A DNA stretch of 64,000 nt. Origin: Futiania mangrovi. Its GTDB lineage: Bacteria; Pseudomonadota; Alphaproteobacteria; Futianiales; Futianiaceae. The DNA lies in assembly GCF_024158125.1 (NCBI RefSeq), contig NZ_JAMZFT010000002.1, forward strand, positions 372,001 through 436,000, read 5' to 3'. A program made the position numbers and the translations under genes. Positions within the stretch are counted from its first letter, which is position 1, and each line of letters begins with the position of its first letter. Shown here in pieces: positions 18,368 to 27,571 of this stretch. The notes under the pieces are model-generated. The model ran no database searches. It was given only the letters and a program-made list of their open reading frames with translations, and was not told the origin of the DNA.

Positions 18368-18418
18368 GGAATCCTTCTACCCGATTGGCGGGGAAGGGCA
18401 AGCGGCACCGTCGAGTCC

Positions 18419-18427
18419 CGTGGATAA
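18419..18427 (+). promoter_or_regulatory. DnaA box candidate CGTGGATAA
   Basis: Eight of nine positions match the consensus TGTGGATAA. It lies 52 bp upstream of ppsR inside the predicted origin. Confidence 0.5.
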
Positions 18428-18700
18428 GTGGGAGAACACGGGGTCCCGACGGGGGGGCGTGTGGGCAAGCGCGGATTCATCCCCATTGTGAACGCGATGG
18501 CTGGCACGGACCTTGATCATGGGCACAACCCGGCCGAGAGGTTCCGTGACCTGCATCCGGAGCACCCGGCTTTCCCGAGATTCCGACTCAACCCCGCGAG
18601 CCAGCGCGCGACAGTTCAACGAAGAATCCCTACCGGAAGCTTCCAGCTATCTCCCGGCGAAACGGAGCCGTAGCGGACCCTGCCTGCCTGTGCATGAACC

Positions 18701-18709
18701 TGTGGATAG
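18701..18709 (+). promoter_or_regulatory. DnaA box candidate TGTGGATAG
   Basis: Eight of nine match to TGTGGATAA. It faces the next box 24 bp away in inverted orientation and lies just left of the AT-rich tract. Confidence 0.6.
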
Positions 18710-18724
18710 CTGCGGGACGCGCGA

Positions 18725-18733
18725 TGATCCACA
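18725..18733 (-). promoter_or_regulatory. DnaA box candidate TGATCCACA (G-box type)
   Basis: Eight of nine match to TTATCCACA and, as I recall it, identical to the G-box sequence described for DnaA binding in the Caulobacter origin. It is adjacent to the AT-rich tract that starts about 14 bp downstream. Confidence 0.65.
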
Positions 18734-18861
18734 GGACTCAGGCCCCAACAAGCTTCTTCAACCCTTTTTTAGATTCCTGACTTGTGTTGGGTCGTTCCGG
18801 TGGGCATCGTCGCCACCCTGTCGCCGAGGGAACTCGGCCTTCCCGGATGGACAAGAGGGTG

Positions 18862-19899
18862 ATGAGCCGTTCGACCGAGAAACCGCTTCTGCGTGCACTC
18901 AGCGGCGAGGCGTTGCCGACGCCTCCGGTATGGCTGATGCGGCAGGCTGGGCGCTACCTGCCGGAATACCGCAAGGTACGGGCGGAGGCGCGGGACTTTC
19001 TGGACCTGTGCTATTCGCCGGACCTGGCGACCGAGGTCACCTTGCAGCCAATCCGGCGCTATGGCTTCGATGCCTCGATCCTGTTTGCCGACATTCTCCT
19101 GATCCCGGATGCGCTGGGCCAGCAGGTTCGCTTCGTCGCCGGGGAGGGCCCGCGTCTCGAGCCTGTTCGCGATGCTGCCGCGATCGGGAAGCTGAGCGCC
19201 GCGCGGGTCGGAGAGCACATGCAGCCTGTCTACGAGACCGTCCGCCGGTTGCGGAGGGAACTGCCCGGACAGGTTACCCTTATCGGTTTTGCAGGGTCTC
19301 CGTGGACCGTCGCGACCTACATGGTGGAAGGGCGCGGCAGTCCGGATCAGAAGCAGGCACGGCTGATGGCATGGACAGCGCCCGATGTCTTCGGCGTGCT
19401 GATCGACAAGCTTGTCGCCGCGACCGTGGAGTATCTCTCAGGCCAGGTTGCCGCCGGGGCTGAAGTTCTGCAGCTCTTTGACAGTTGGGCGCAAGGGTTC
19501 TCGCCCGCGATGTTCGAGCGATGGGTCATCGCCCCGACGCGCGCCATCGTTGACGAGATCCGCGCCCGCCATCCGGGTGTGCCGATCATCGGTTTCCCGA
19601 GGCTGGCCGGCGCGCAGATTCCGCACTATGTCGCGGCGACGGGCGTCGATGCGGTCAGCCTCGACACCGGTGTCGACCCGGCATGGGCACGGCAGGTCAT
19701 GCCGGAAAGTGTATGTCTGCAGGGCAATCTCGATCCGCTTTGCCTGGTTGCGGGGGGAGAGGCGATGGCAGCCGAGACGCGGCGTCTTCTCGACGGGATG
19801 GCCGGCCGGGCGCATGTCTTCAACCTGGGTCACGGGATCGTTCCGGAGACGCCGCCGGAACATGTGAGTGCCCTGCTCGAGATTGTGCGCGGCCGGTAG
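18862..19899 (+). CDS. hemE: Uroporphyrinogen decarboxylase
   Basis: Decarboxylates uroporphyrinogen III to coproporphyrinogen III in heme synthesis. 345 residues. Signature PVWLMRQAGRYLPEYR near the N-terminus and GFAGSPWTVATYMVEG are present. The start is uncertain: ATG 18862 has AGAGGG very close upstream; ATG 18847 would add five residues (MDKRV) but has no SD. The TAG stop lies inside a GGTAGGGCC nonamer (19895-19903). Heads the hemE-hemH-hemJ group on the right side of oriC. Confidence 0.96.
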   Translation: MSRSTEKPLLRALSGEALPTPPVWLMRQAGRYLPEYRKVRAEARDFLDLCYSPDLATEVTLQPIRRYGFDASILFADILLIPDALGQQVRFVAGEGPRLEPVRDAAAIGKLSAARVGEHMQPVYETVRRLRRELPGQVTLIGFAGSPWTVATYMVEGRGSPDQKQARLMAWTAPDVFGVLIDKLVAATVEYLSGQVAAGAEVLQLFDSWAQGFSPAMFERWVIAPTRAIVDEIRARHPGVPIIGFPRLAGAQIPHYVAATGVDAVSLDTGVDPAWARQVMPESVCLQGNLDPLCLVAGGEAMAAETRRLLDGMAGRAHVFNLGHGIVPETPPEHVSALLEIVRGR

Positions 19900-19924
19900 G
19901 GCCGGTGATACGGGTGAGGACGAG

Positions 19925-20968
19925 ATGGCTCGAAAACTGGCGGTGGTGCTGTTCAACCTGGGAGGGCCGGACAGCCCCGAGGCTGTAAAGCCGTTTCTGT
20001 ACAACCTGTTCAACGATCCGGCGATCATCTCGGTCCCCTGGCCGGTCCGGCCGTTGCTGGCACGGCTTATCTCGTCGCGGCGGGCCCCTGTCGCACGCGA
20101 GATCTATGCCGAGATCGGAGGGCGGTCTCCTCTCGTTCCCCTGACGGAGGAGCAGGCCGAGACGCTCGCGGCGGCAATCGGCGAGAGCGGGGAGGGCGAG
20201 GCGAAGGTTTTCATCGCCATGCGTTATTGGCATCCGATGGCTGATGAGACGGCACGTTTCGTGAAGGCATACGGGCCGGACGAGATCGTTCTGTTGCCGC
20301 TTTATCCGCAGTTCTCGACGACGACGACGGGGTCTTCGGTAAAGGACTGGAAGAGGGCGGCGCAGGTGGCGGGGCTGGACGTACCGACGCGCACGGTTTG
20401 TTGCTATCCGCTGGAGGAGGGCTGGATTGCCGCGCAGGCAGACCTGCTCCGGCAGGCGATCCGAAAGAGCGGTGAGGGCCCGGTGCGCGTCCTGTTCTCC
20501 GCACATGGTTTGCCGAAGAAGGTGATCGCGTCCGGCGATCCGTATCAATGGCAGGTGGAGCAGACTTCGGCGGCCGTGGCCGAGGCGGTTGGGGCCGACA
20601 TGCCGGAGTGGGTCGTTTGCTACCAAAGCCGGGTCGGGCCGCTGGAATGGATCGGGCCTTCGACGGAGGACGAGATCGCGCGGGCAGGTGCCGATGGTGT
20701 CGGCCTTGTGGTGGTGCCGATCGCGTTCGTCTCGGAGCACTCGGAAACGCTGGTGGAGCTGGACATCGAATACGCGGAACTGGCGGCGCACAAAGGTGTG
20801 GCGTCCTACGTCAGGGTTCCGGCGGTGGCAACACACTCCTCCTTCGTCGCGGGTCTTGCGCGGGTCGTCGGGGAGGTCCGGGGACGCGCAGCGGGTTCCG
20901 TGTGCCCGAACGGTGGCCGGCGGATCTGTCCTGCAGTCCACGGACGCTGTCCGGCGACGCAGGTGTAA
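19925..20968 (+). CDS. hemH: Ferrochelatase
   Basis: Inserts Fe2+ into protoporphyrin IX, the last step of heme b synthesis. 347 residues. Metal-binding histidine in LFSAHGLPKK and glutamate in FVSEHSETLVELD are visible, with YPQFSTTTTGSS typical of the family. GAGGACGAG precedes the ATG at 19925. The C-terminal 25 residues hold three cysteines spaced C-x7-C-x6-C; ferrochelatases of animals and some bacteria carry a 2Fe-2S cluster bound by C-terminal cysteines, but the spacing here differs, so a cluster is only a possibility. Confidence 0.96.
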   Translation: MARKLAVVLFNLGGPDSPEAVKPFLYNLFNDPAIISVPWPVRPLLARLISSRRAPVAREIYAEIGGRSPLVPLTEEQAETLAAAIGESGEGEAKVFIAMRYWHPMADETARFVKAYGPDEIVLLPLYPQFSTTTTGSSVKDWKRAAQVAGLDVPTRTVCCYPLEEGWIAAQADLLRQAIRKSGEGPVRVLFSAHGLPKKVIASGDPYQWQVEQTSAAVAEAVGADMPEWVVCYQSRVGPLEWIGPSTEDEIARAGADGVGLVVVPIAFVSEHSETLVELDIEYAELAAHKGVASYVRVPAVATHSSFVAGLARVVGEVRGRAAGSVCPNGGRRICPAVHGRCPATQV

Positions 20969-20994
20969 ATCCGCGAACGGCAGGAGGAGGCGGT

Positions 20995-21429
20995 ATGGCC
21001 GAATATTACCTGTGGCTGAAGACGGCCCACATCGTCTCGATGGTCGCGTGGATGGCTGCGCTTTTCTATCTGCCGCGGCTTTACGTCTATCATGTGAGTG
21101 CGGAGCCTGGCGGCGAACTCGACGACACGCTGAAGATCATGGAGCGGCGGCTTCTGAAGGCGATCATGACGCCCGCGATGATGGCAACCTGGGTGTTTGG
21201 GCTCCTGTTGCTCGGTTCCGGCGTTGCCGGTATGGCCGAGGGATGGCTGCACGCCAAGGTCGTCCTTGTCCTTCTGCTGTCGGGCTTCCACGGTGCATGT
21301 GCGAAGTGGCGCAAGGATTTCGAGGCCGGGCGCAATACCCGATCGGAGCGGTTCTACCGGGTGGCGAACGAGGTGCCGACGGTGCTTCTGATCGCCATCG
21401 TCCTGCTGGCGGTGGTGAAGCCGTTCTGA
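20995..21429 (+). CDS. hemJ: HemJ-family protoporphyrinogen IX oxidase
   Basis: Membrane protein that oxidises protoporphyrinogen IX to protoporphyrin IX, replacing HemG/HemY in most alphaproteobacteria. 144 residues with four hydrophobic helices. The N-terminal histidine of WLKTAHIVSMVAWMAALFYLPRL and the later KWRKDFEAGRNTRSERFYRVANEVP match the family. AGGAGGAGG precedes the ATG, which sits in a GGTATGGCC nonamer; a second copy is at 21229-21237. Next to hemH, so the last two heme steps are co-encoded. Confidence 0.93.
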   Translation: MAEYYLWLKTAHIVSMVAWMAALFYLPRLYVYHVSAEPGGELDDTLKIMERRLLKAIMTPAMMATWVFGLLLLGSGVAGMAEGWLHAKVVLVLLLSGFHGACAKWRKDFEAGRNTRSERFYRVANEVPTVLLIAIVLLAVVKPF

Positions 21430-21665
21430 TTGACACGGGCGAGGATTCGACTATGTGTGAGGCACCTACCAAAGGCCGCCGTTGACGCGAGTGCCCGTGA
21501 GGCGTGCGCGTACAGCGTCCGGAGCGGCCACCTCATGATCGTTTGACGCCGGCCGTGTCGGGCCCTTTCCAGCATTTGCACCCGATTCCCGCTGCCGGCC
21601 GGGACGGACATCAGCTTCCGACAGGCCAGGGTACGCTTCGGTTTCTTCCCTTCCAGGACATCCAC
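21430..21665 (+). promoter_or_regulatory. rho upstream leader region with micro-ORF candidate
   Basis: 236 bp between hemJ and rho. A ten-codon ORF at 21453-21485 (MCEAPTKGRR) has GCGAGG eight bases upstream. E. coli rho also has a leader-peptide gene (rhoL), so a regulatory leader is conceivable. No convincing hairpin-plus-T-run terminator is seen. Nothing else recognisable. Confidence 0.3.
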
Positions 21666-22937
21666 ATGGACATTCGCGAACTCAAGCTGCAGGACCTCAA
21701 GGTCAAGTCGCCCACCGATCTTCTGGCGTTCGCCGAGCAGCTGAACGTCGAGAACGCATCCTCGATGCGCAAGCAGGACATGATGTTCGCCATCCTCAAG
21801 GAGCTGGCGGAGCAGGAGTGCGAGATCACCGGCGAAGGCGTGCTTGAGGTTCTTCAGGATGGCTTCGGGTTCCTGCGCAGCCCGGAATCGAATTATCTCG
21901 CCGGTCCCGACGACATCTACGTCTCGCCTTCGCAGATCCGCCGCTTTGGCCTGCGCACCGGCGACACGGTCGAGGGGACCATCCGCAGCCCGAAGGACGG
22001 GGAGCGGTATTTCGCACTCACCCGTGTGGACCGGATCAATTTCGACGACCCCGAGAAGGTGCGCCACAAGGTGCATTTCGACAATCTGACGCCGCTCTAT
22101 CCGGACGAGCGGCTGCGCATGGAGATCGAGGATCCCACGATCAAGGACATGAGCGCGCGGGTCATGGATCTCGTTGCGCCGATCGGCAAGGGCCAGCGCG
22201 CGCTGATCACCGCGCCGCCGCGCACCGGCAAAACCGTGGTGCTGCAGAATATCGCCCGCTCGCTCGCGGCGAACCATCCCGAGTGTTACCTGATCGTGCT
22301 CCTGATCGACGAGCGCCCTGAGGAAGTGACCGACATGCAGCGGACCGTGAAGGGCGAGGTCGTTTCCTCGACCTTCGACGAGCCCGCGGCACGCCACGTC
22401 CAGGTTGCCGAGATGGTGATCGAGAAGGCCAAGCGCCTGGTGGAGCATGGACGCGACGTGGTGATCCTTCTCGACTCGATCACGCGCCTCGGCCGGGCCT
22501 ACAACACCGTTGTCCCAAGCTCCGGCAAGGTGCTGACCGGCGGTGTCGACGCCAACGCCCTGCAGCGGCCGAAGCGCTTCTTCGGTGCGGCCCGCAACAT
22601 CGAGGAAGGCGGATCTCTGACCATCATCGCGACCGCGCTGATCGACACCGGCAGCCGCATGGACGAGGTGATCTTCGAGGAGTTCAAGGGTACCGGCAAC
22701 TCCGAGCTGATCCTCGACCGCAAGATCGCCGACAAGCGCATCTTCCCGGCCATCGACATCACGCGCTCGGGCACGCGGAAAGAGGAACTTCTGGTGCCGA
22801 AGGACACGCTGTCCAAGATGTATGTCCTGCGCCGTATCCTGAACCCGATGGGGACCGTGGATGCGATGGAATTCCTCCTCGGCAAGATCAAGCAGACCAA
22901 GTCGAACAGCGATTTCTTCGACTCCATGAACACCTGA
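21666..22937 (+). CDS. rho: Transcription termination factor Rho
   Basis: Hexameric RNA-dependent ATPase helicase that ends untranslated transcripts. 423 residues. N-terminal helical domain, RNA-binding cold-shock-like domain with DGFGFLR, Walker [10 protein letters not shown], Walker [17 protein letters not shown], and the Q/R loop region. No N-terminal insertion such as actinobacterial forms carry. The frame is open from 21504 but [12 protein letters not shown] at 21666 is the conserved start. Ends before a hairpin terminator shared with the convergent oxidoreductase gene. Confidence 0.98.
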   Translation: MDIRELKLQDLKVKSPTDLLAFAEQLNVENASSMRKQDMMFAILKELAEQECEITGEGVLEVLQDGFGFLRSPESNYLAGPDDIYVSPSQIRRFGLRTGDTVEGTIRSPKDGERYFALTRVDRINFDDPEKVRHKVHFDNLTPLYPDERLRMEIEDPTIKDMSARVMDLVAPIGKGQRALITAPPRTGKTVVLQNIARSLAANHPECYLIVLLIDERPEEVTDMQRTVKGEVVSSTFDEPAARHVQVAEMVIEKAKRLVEHGRDVVILLDSITRLGRAYNTVVPSSGKVLTGGVDANALQRPKRFFGAARNIEEGGSLTIIATALIDTGSRMDEVIFEEFKGTGNSELILDRKIADKRIFPAIDITRSGTRKEELLVPKDTLSKMYVLRRILNPMGTVDAMEFLLGKIKQTKSNSDFFDSMNT

Positions 22938-22976
22938 CAAGCGCCCCCGCGGCCTTTTTCCGGCGCGAAACGAAAG

Positions 22977-23006
22977 AGCCCGCGTACTGCATACGGTACG
23001 CGGGCT
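22977..23006. terminator. Hairpin between convergent rho and quinone oxidoreductase
   Basis: An 11-bp perfect stem (AGCCCGCGTAC at 22977-22987 with GTACGCGGGCT at 22996-23006) and an 8-base loop. The plus-strand side is followed only by TTCAATCATT; the minus-strand side by CTTTCG, so the T-tract is weak on both sides. Likely a bidirectional terminator. Confidence 0.7.
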
Positions 23007-23047
23007 TCAATCATTCTGGCGCGTTTCAGGGCCTGATCAGGGCCCGA

Positions 23048-24022
23048 TCAGGGAATGAGGATCGTCTGACCTGTAGTCTTGCGGGCTTCCAGATCCTCGT
23101 GCGCCTGGCGCGCGTCGCTCAGCGCATAGCGCTGGTTGATGTCGATCTTCACCTTCCCAGATGCGACCACGTCGATGACATCCTGGGCGGTGGCGCGCAT
23201 TTCATCGGGTGTGGCCGTGTAGTGCATCAGGGTCGGCCTGGTGACGAAGAGCGAGCCCTTGGCCGAGAGGATGCCGAGGTCCACGTCGCGGACCGGACCC
23301 GAGGCATTGCCGTAACTGACGAGCAGGCCGCGCGGCTGGAGCGAATCGAGCGAAGGCACCCATGTGTCCTTGCCCACGCCGTCGAAGACGACGGGCACCT
23401 TCTTGCCGCCCGTGATCTCCTTCACCCGTTCGGCGATGTCTTCCTTGCGGTACAGGATGACATGATCGCAACCGTGCGCTTTGGCGAGGTCGGCCTTGTC
23501 CTCGCTTCCGGCGGTACCGATGACCGTGGCGCCAAGTGCCTTGAGCCACTGGCAGGCGATCAGGCCGACACCGCCGGCGATGGCATGGAAAAGCACCGTC
23601 TCCCCCGCCTGGACCGGGTAGATGCGTCGGATGAGGTACTGCGCCGTCATCCCTTTCAGCATCATGGCGGCGCCGGTTTCATCGCTGATGCTCCCCGGCA
23701 GTTTCACCACCTTGTCGGCTGGCATGACGCGAGCCTCTGCGTAGGAACCGATGGGACCTGTCCCGTACGCGATACGATCGCCCTCGGAGAGGCCGGTCAC
23801 GCCGCTACCAACCGCCTCGACAACGCCGGCAGCTTCCAGGCCGAGGCCGGAGGGCATTTGAAGCGGGTAGAGGCCGGACCGATGGTAGGTGTCGATGAAA
23901 TTCAGGCCGACCGCGGTGTGACGGACGCGGATCTCGCCCTTCCCTGGCGCCGGGACGTCGAGATCGACAACCTCGATGACTTCCGGACTGCCAGGCCGCT
24001 GGATCTGGATTGCCTTGACCAT
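23048..24022 (-). CDS. Zinc-free quinone oxidoreductase, MDR family
   Basis: NADPH:quinone reductase-like enzyme (QorA type). 324 residues. Substrate-side GLNFIDTYHRSGLYP and the nucleotide-binding FHAIAGGVGLIACQWLKALGATVIGTAGS are characteristic; the zinc ligands of alcohol dehydrogenases are absent. Start at ATG 24022 (MVKAIQIQRPG) with a G-rich SD. It follows the dienelactone hydrolase gene by about 11 bp, so the two are probably one transcript. The physiological quinone or aldehyde substrate is unknown. Confidence 0.92.
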   Translation of the reverse strand: MVKAIQIQRPGSPEVIEVVDLDVPAPGKGEIRVRHTAVGLNFIDTYHRSGLYPLQMPSGLGLEAAGVVEAVGSGVTGLSEGDRIAYGTGPIGSYAEARVMPADKVVKLPGSISDETGAAMMLKGMTAQYLIRRIYPVQAGETVLFHAIAGGVGLIACQWLKALGATVIGTAGSEDKADLAKAHGCDHVILYRKEDIAERVKEITGGKKVPVVFDGVGKDTWVPSLDSLQPRGLLVSYGNASGPVRDVDLGILSAKGSLFVTRPTLMHYTATPDEMRATAQDVIDVVASGKVKIDINQRYALSDARQAHEDLEARKTTGQTILIP

Positions 24023-24033
24023 GATACCCCCGC

Positions 24034-24732
24034 TCAACCGAGGTGGTTGTTGAAGAAGGTGGCCGTCCGCCCGTTGGCGAGCTTCGCGGCCTCCGCGTCG
24101 TAGTGAGCCCCGCCGACACGGGCAAACGCATGATCGTTGCCGACATAGTCGTGCAGCGTCACATGGGTATTTTTGTCGAGCGCCTCATGCACCTTCTTCT
24201 GGGCGTCCTTGGGAACGAATCCGTCCTCGGTTGCAATGTGCAGCATCAGCGGCACCGCGATGTTGCCCGCCTCGTCCAGCAGGGCGTCGAGACCCACGCC
24301 GTAATAGCCGACCGCCGCGTCGGTGTCCGTACGGGTCGCGGAGAGATAGGCGAGCTTTCCGCCGAGACAGTAACCTACCGTGCCGACCTTGCCCGTCGTC
24401 TCGTCCATGTTCCGGACGTGTGTGATGGTCGCTTGCACGTCGCGGATGCCGGCGTCGACATCGAAGGCCTGGAAATAGCCGAACGCCTGCTTCCACTCCT
24501 CCTCCGTCTGGTCGGTAATGTCGATGCCCGGCTGGATGCGCCAGAAGAGGTCGGGGCAGACGGCGACGAAGCCCTGGCGGGCGAGGCTGTCGCAGATATC
24601 GCGCATCACCTTGTTCACGCCGAAGATTTCCTGCATGACGACAATCGCCGGTGCGGGCGTGTTATCCGGATAGGCGGCGTAGGCCGAGAACTTGCCGTCG
24701 GGTGTATTGATCGTGAGCGTGCCGGTCTTCAT
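24034..24732 (-). CDS. Dienelactone hydrolase family protein
   Basis: Alpha/beta hydrolase, 232 residues. The triad is seen as nucleophile cysteine in VGYCLGGKLAYL, aspartate in ATEDGFVPKDA and histidine in GNDHAFARVGG. VVMQEIFGVNKVMRDICD is typical of the family. A cysteine nucleophile fits dienelactone hydrolases of aromatic degradation, but no such pathway is nearby, so the substrate is open. ATG 24732 is favoured by GGGAGGGG eight bases upstream. Two bases separate it from the DUF255 gene stop. Confidence 0.9.
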   Translation of the reverse strand: MKTGTLTINTPDGKFSAYAAYPDNTPAPAIVVMQEIFGVNKVMRDICDSLARQGFVAVCPDLFWRIQPGIDITDQTEEEWKQAFGYFQAFDVDAGIRDVQATITHVRNMDETTGKVGTVGYCLGGKLAYLSATRTDTDAAVGYYGVGLDALLDEAGNIAVPLMLHIATEDGFVPKDAQKKVHEALDKNTHVTLHDYVGNDHAFARVGGAHYDAEAAKLANGRTATFFNNHLG

Positions 24733-24734
24733 GG

Positions 24735-26792
24735 TCATCCCCTCCCTGGGTTCGTGGTTTTCCAGCGTTGTGCGAAGTCTAGCCTGATCGCTTCCTCTTT
24801 CGAGACGGGTAGGCTGCACGAGGGGCCGATACAGATATAAACACCTGATTTTTCGACCTTATCGGCTGCGGGATGCGTCTCTGGCAGGGCTGTGCCAGGG
24901 CTTATTGCCTGGAGGGCGCGCGAGGGCGGTGCCGCACGATGCGCGGCGGCGAGCAGCTTCTCTGTGTCCGGGTCGTCCGGGTCGCCGATGACGGTTACCT
25001 GGGCAGGCCGTTCGATTGTCTCCCACGAGCAGAAGAGCGCGGTCAGCGGAAACACATTGCGATGAACGAGGGGTGCGAAGGTCGCGGCGATTTCCTCTGC
25101 CCGCTCGCGATAGAGGCTGTCGCCCGTCAGAAGGTGAAGCCGGGCAAGCGTTCCGGCAAGCATCCCGTTTCCGGACGGTGTCGAGGCATCCGAGCAGGAC
25201 TTGGTGCGCACGATCAGCGCCTCGGCGTCGTCAGCCGTGAAGAAATAGGCGCCGCCATCGCCGTCGCGATAATGGGTGTCGAGGACATCCGCCCAATGGG
25301 TCGCCCAGTCGAGGTAGGCGCTGTCGGCGGTTGCTTCGTAGAGGGTCACGGCTGCCTCGATCATGAACGCATGGTCGTCGAGGGTCGCGGCATGTCGTGC
25401 CTGTCCCTGCCGGTAGCTGTGAAGCAGGCGGCCGTCCCTTGTCATGGCCTCGACGATGAAGGCAAAGGTCTCCTCGGCAAGCGCGATCCAATCCGGTTCA
25501 TCCATCATCCGGCCCGCATCGGCGAGCGCGGCGATCATCAATCCGTTCCAGTCGGCAAGCACCTTGTCGTCGCGCCCCGGCCGGATGCGCCCTTCACGCA
25601 CGGCATGCAAGGTTGCGCGCATGGCATCGAGGCGGGCTTCTTCTTCCGTGCTGGGCAGTTGGTCGCAGGAAAGCCGGTTGAGGATCGTCTTTCCTTCCCA
25701 GTTTCCGCCGGACGTGACGTCGAAGACGCGGGCGAAGAGGAGAAAGTCCTCCTCTCCCAGAACGCGCCGGATCTCTTCGGCGGTCCAGACGTAGAAACGG
25801 CCTTCCTCTCCCTCGGAATCCGCATCCAGGCTCGAAGCGAAACCGCCATCGGGTGCCATCATCTCGCGCCGGGTCCAGGCCACGATCTCCCGGCAGATGC
25901 GGCGGTAAAGGGGGCTCTCCGTCTCGGCCCAGGCATGGGCGTAGAGGCGCAGGAGCTGGGCGTTGTCATAGAGCATCTTCTCGAAGTGCGGCACGAGCCA
26001 ACGAGCATCGACCGTATAGCGCGCAAAGCCGCCGCCAAGGTGGTCGCGGATACCGCCGAGCGCCATCTGGTCGAGGGTCAGGAGCACGCCGTCGCGCAAG
26101 GTGGCGTTTCCCGTACGCAATGCAGTGCGCCAGAAGAAATCGAAGAGCGACACCTGCGGGAACTTCGGCGCGCCGCCGATACCGCCGTTGTCCCGGTCGA
26201 TATGGGTGCCAAGCCGTTCGGCGATCTCGTCGAGCAGGGGCAGCGAGAGGGACAGCGGCTCTCCCTCAATCTTGTTCATGGCTTGGAGCGCCTGGGCAAG
26301 GGCCTTGCGATTGTGGGTAATCTTTTCAGGCTCCGCATGGAAGACGCGGTGTACTTCGCGCAGGATCGTCGGGAATCCGGGCCGCCCGTAACGGGCTGTG
26401 GGCGGGAAGTAGGTACCCCCGAAGAAGGGCTCGCCGCCGGGGGTCAGGAACATGGTCAGCGGCCAGCCGCCATGCTCGCCCAACATCTGCAACGCCGCCT
26501 GGTAGATCGCGTCGATGTCGGGCCGCTCCTCGCGGTCGACCTTGATGTTCACGAACAGCTCGTTCATCACGCCGGCGATTTCGGGGTCCTCGAAGCTTTC
26601 GTGCGCCATGACGTGGCACCAATGGCAGGCGGCATAGCCGACCGACAGGAGAATGGGCTTGTCGTAGCGGCGCGCCTCGGCCAGCGCCTCCGGACCCCAT
26701 GCCCGCCAGTGCACCGGATTGTCCGCGTGCTGGAGCAGGTAAGGGCTCGTTTCGTCGGCGAGCAGGTTCGCCTGGGGCAGGGCAGCGCTCAT
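24735..26792 (-). CDS. DUF255/YyaL-type thioredoxin-domain protein
   Basis: 685 residues. An N-terminal thioredoxin-like domain with [18 protein letters not shown] around residues 55-75 is followed by a long alpha/alpha-toroid region resembling N-acyl-glucosamine 2-epimerases and cellobiose epimerases ([46 protein letters not shown]). The family (human SPATA20 homologue) is widespread with uncertain function, perhaps redox-linked sugar handling. Start ATG 26792 with GGAGACAGG upstream. Divergent from the DUF6489 gene. Confidence 0.92.
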   Translation of the reverse strand: MSAALPQANLLADETSPYLLQHADNPVHWRAWGPEALAEARRYDKPILLSVGYAACHWCHVMAHESFEDPEIAGVMNELFVNIKVDREERPDIDAIYQAALQMLGEHGGWPLTMFLTPGGEPFFGGTYFPPTARYGRPGFPTILREVHRVFHAEPEKITHNRKALAQALQAMNKIEGEPLSLSLPLLDEIAERLGTHIDRDNGGIGGAPKFPQVSLFDFFWRTALRTGNATLRDGVLLTLDQMALGGIRDHLGGGFARYTVDARWLVPHFEKMLYDNAQLLRLYAHAWAETESPLYRRICREIVAWTRREMMAPDGGFASSLDADSEGEEGRFYVWTAEEIRRVLGEEDFLLFARVFDVTSGGNWEGKTILNRLSCDQLPSTEEEARLDAMRATLHAVREGRIRPGRDDKVLADWNGLMIAALADAGRMMDEPDWIALAEETFAFIVEAMTRDGRLLHSYRQGQARHAATLDDHAFMIEAAVTLYEATADSAYLDWATHWADVLDTHYRDGDGGAYFFTADDAEALIVRTKSCSDASTPSGNGMLAGTLARLHLLTGDSLYRERAEEIAATFAPLVHRNVFPLTALFCSWETIERPAQVTVIGDPDDPDTEKLLAAAHRAAPPSRALQAISPGTALPETHPAADKVEKSGVYICIGPSCSLPVSKEEAIRLDFAQRWKTTNPGRG

Positions 26793-26917
26793 GCCTGTCT
26801 CCGTGTGTCCGCGGGATGGACTCGGGCTATTGGGGATCACATATGGACAGGGTAGGCTGTCGGGCGGCGGGCGTAAACCGCCGCGACAGCCTGTTTTTCC
26901 CGAGGAGAGGACGGCCG

Positions 26918-27190
26918 ATGAAGGTCACCGTCGAAATGGACCTGACGCCAAAGGAAGCGCGCGAACTGCTGGGCTTGCCCGATCTGCAGCCCTTGCAGGA
27001 CGCCATGGTTGCACGGATGCAGGAGAACATGGAGCAGGCCGCAGCAAGGCTGGATCCAGAGGATCTCGTGAAAGCCTGGATGCCGCTCGGACAACAGGGG
27101 CTGGAACAGCTGCAACGCTTTCTGTTCGGCGCAGCCGGAGCGGCTGCCGCCGGCCGCACAGGCGGCACCAGGAGCGGGGAAGGGTCATGA
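26918..27190 (+). CDS. DUF6489 family small protein
   Basis: 90 residues beginning [30 protein letters not shown], the hallmark of DUF6489. The rest is helical and glutamine rich ([29 protein letters not shown]) ending in a glycine/alanine-rich tail. No enzymatic motif is present. GAGGAGAGG precedes the ATG. Its stop overlaps the next start (ATGA), coupling it to the ferredoxin-like gene. Function unknown. Confidence 0.85.
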   Translation: MKVTVEMDLTPKEARELLGLPDLQPLQDAMVARMQENMEQAAARLDPEDLVKAWMPLGQQGLEQLQRFLFGAAGAAAAGRTGGTRSGEGS

Positions 27191-27558
27191 CGGGCGGGCG
27201 TTCGGCTGGCGATCCGCAGCCCTATTTCGACAGGCACGTTTTCGTCTGTACCAACCGGCGGGCGGAGGGACATCCGCGCGGGTGTTGCGCCGAGAAGAAG
27301 TCGGAGCCACTGCGGGCCTATCTCAAGGCGCGTGTGGGAGAGGCCGAGGTGGGGCGGGTCCGGGTAAACGCATCCGGGTGCCTCGATCGGTGCGAACTGG
27401 GTCCCGTGCTCGTGATCTATCCGGAGGGCATCTGGTACACTTATCGGACCGCCGAGGATCTGGACGAGATCATCCAGACGCATCTTGTCGAGGGTGGCCG
27501 GGTCGCACGCCTGATGCTGAGTCCTGAAGACGGCCCCAAGCCGCCGCCGGCGGGCTGA
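27187..27558 (+). CDS. Thioredoxin-fold (2Fe-2S) ferredoxin domain protein
   Basis: 123 residues. Cysteines in HVFVCTNRR and HPRGCC near the N-terminus and in NASGCLDRCELGPV fit the C-x10-14-C ... C-x3-C pattern of thioredoxin-like 2Fe-2S ferredoxins (NuoE/CbiX-associated type). Likely a soluble electron carrier; the partner is not identified. Coupled to the DUF6489 gene and only 13 bp before mnmE, suggesting one transcript DUF6489-ferredoxin-mnmE. Confidence 0.9.
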   Translation: MTGGRSAGDPQPYFDRHVFVCTNRRAEGHPRGCCAEKKSEPLRAYLKARVGEAEVGRVRVNASGCLDRCELGPVLVIYPEGIWYTYRTAEDLDEIIQTHLVEGGRVARLMLSPEDGPKPPPAG

Positions 27559-27571
27559 CAAGGTTCTCCTG

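Larger units (their letters stand above)
18368..18861. other. Predicted chromosomal replication origin (oriC)
   Basis: A gene-free gap of about 490 bp between divergent ppsR and hemE, the conserved location of oriC in Caulobacter and several other alphaproteobacteria. It contains DnaA-box-like nonamers at 18419, 18701 and 18725 (8/9 matches to TGTGGATAA/TTATCCACA), weaker 7/9 matches at 18460-18468 and 18477-18485, and an AT-rich tract at about 18747-18792 that includes CCTTTTTTAGATTC and could be the unwinding element. Genes are transcribed away on both sides and parS/parAB lie 10-14 kb to the right. dnaA itself is not in the window. Confidence 0.8.

Noticed and set aside
18441-18460. G-run in the origin region as a G-quadruplex or regulatory site
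   Set aside because: Only one long G-run (seven Gs) with no further evenly spaced runs; not enough to call a quadruplex.
23026-23056. Direct repeat CCTGATCAGG / CCCGATCAGG after the rho terminator
   Set aside because: Two short imperfect copies only, next to the oxidoreductase stop; no wider pattern.
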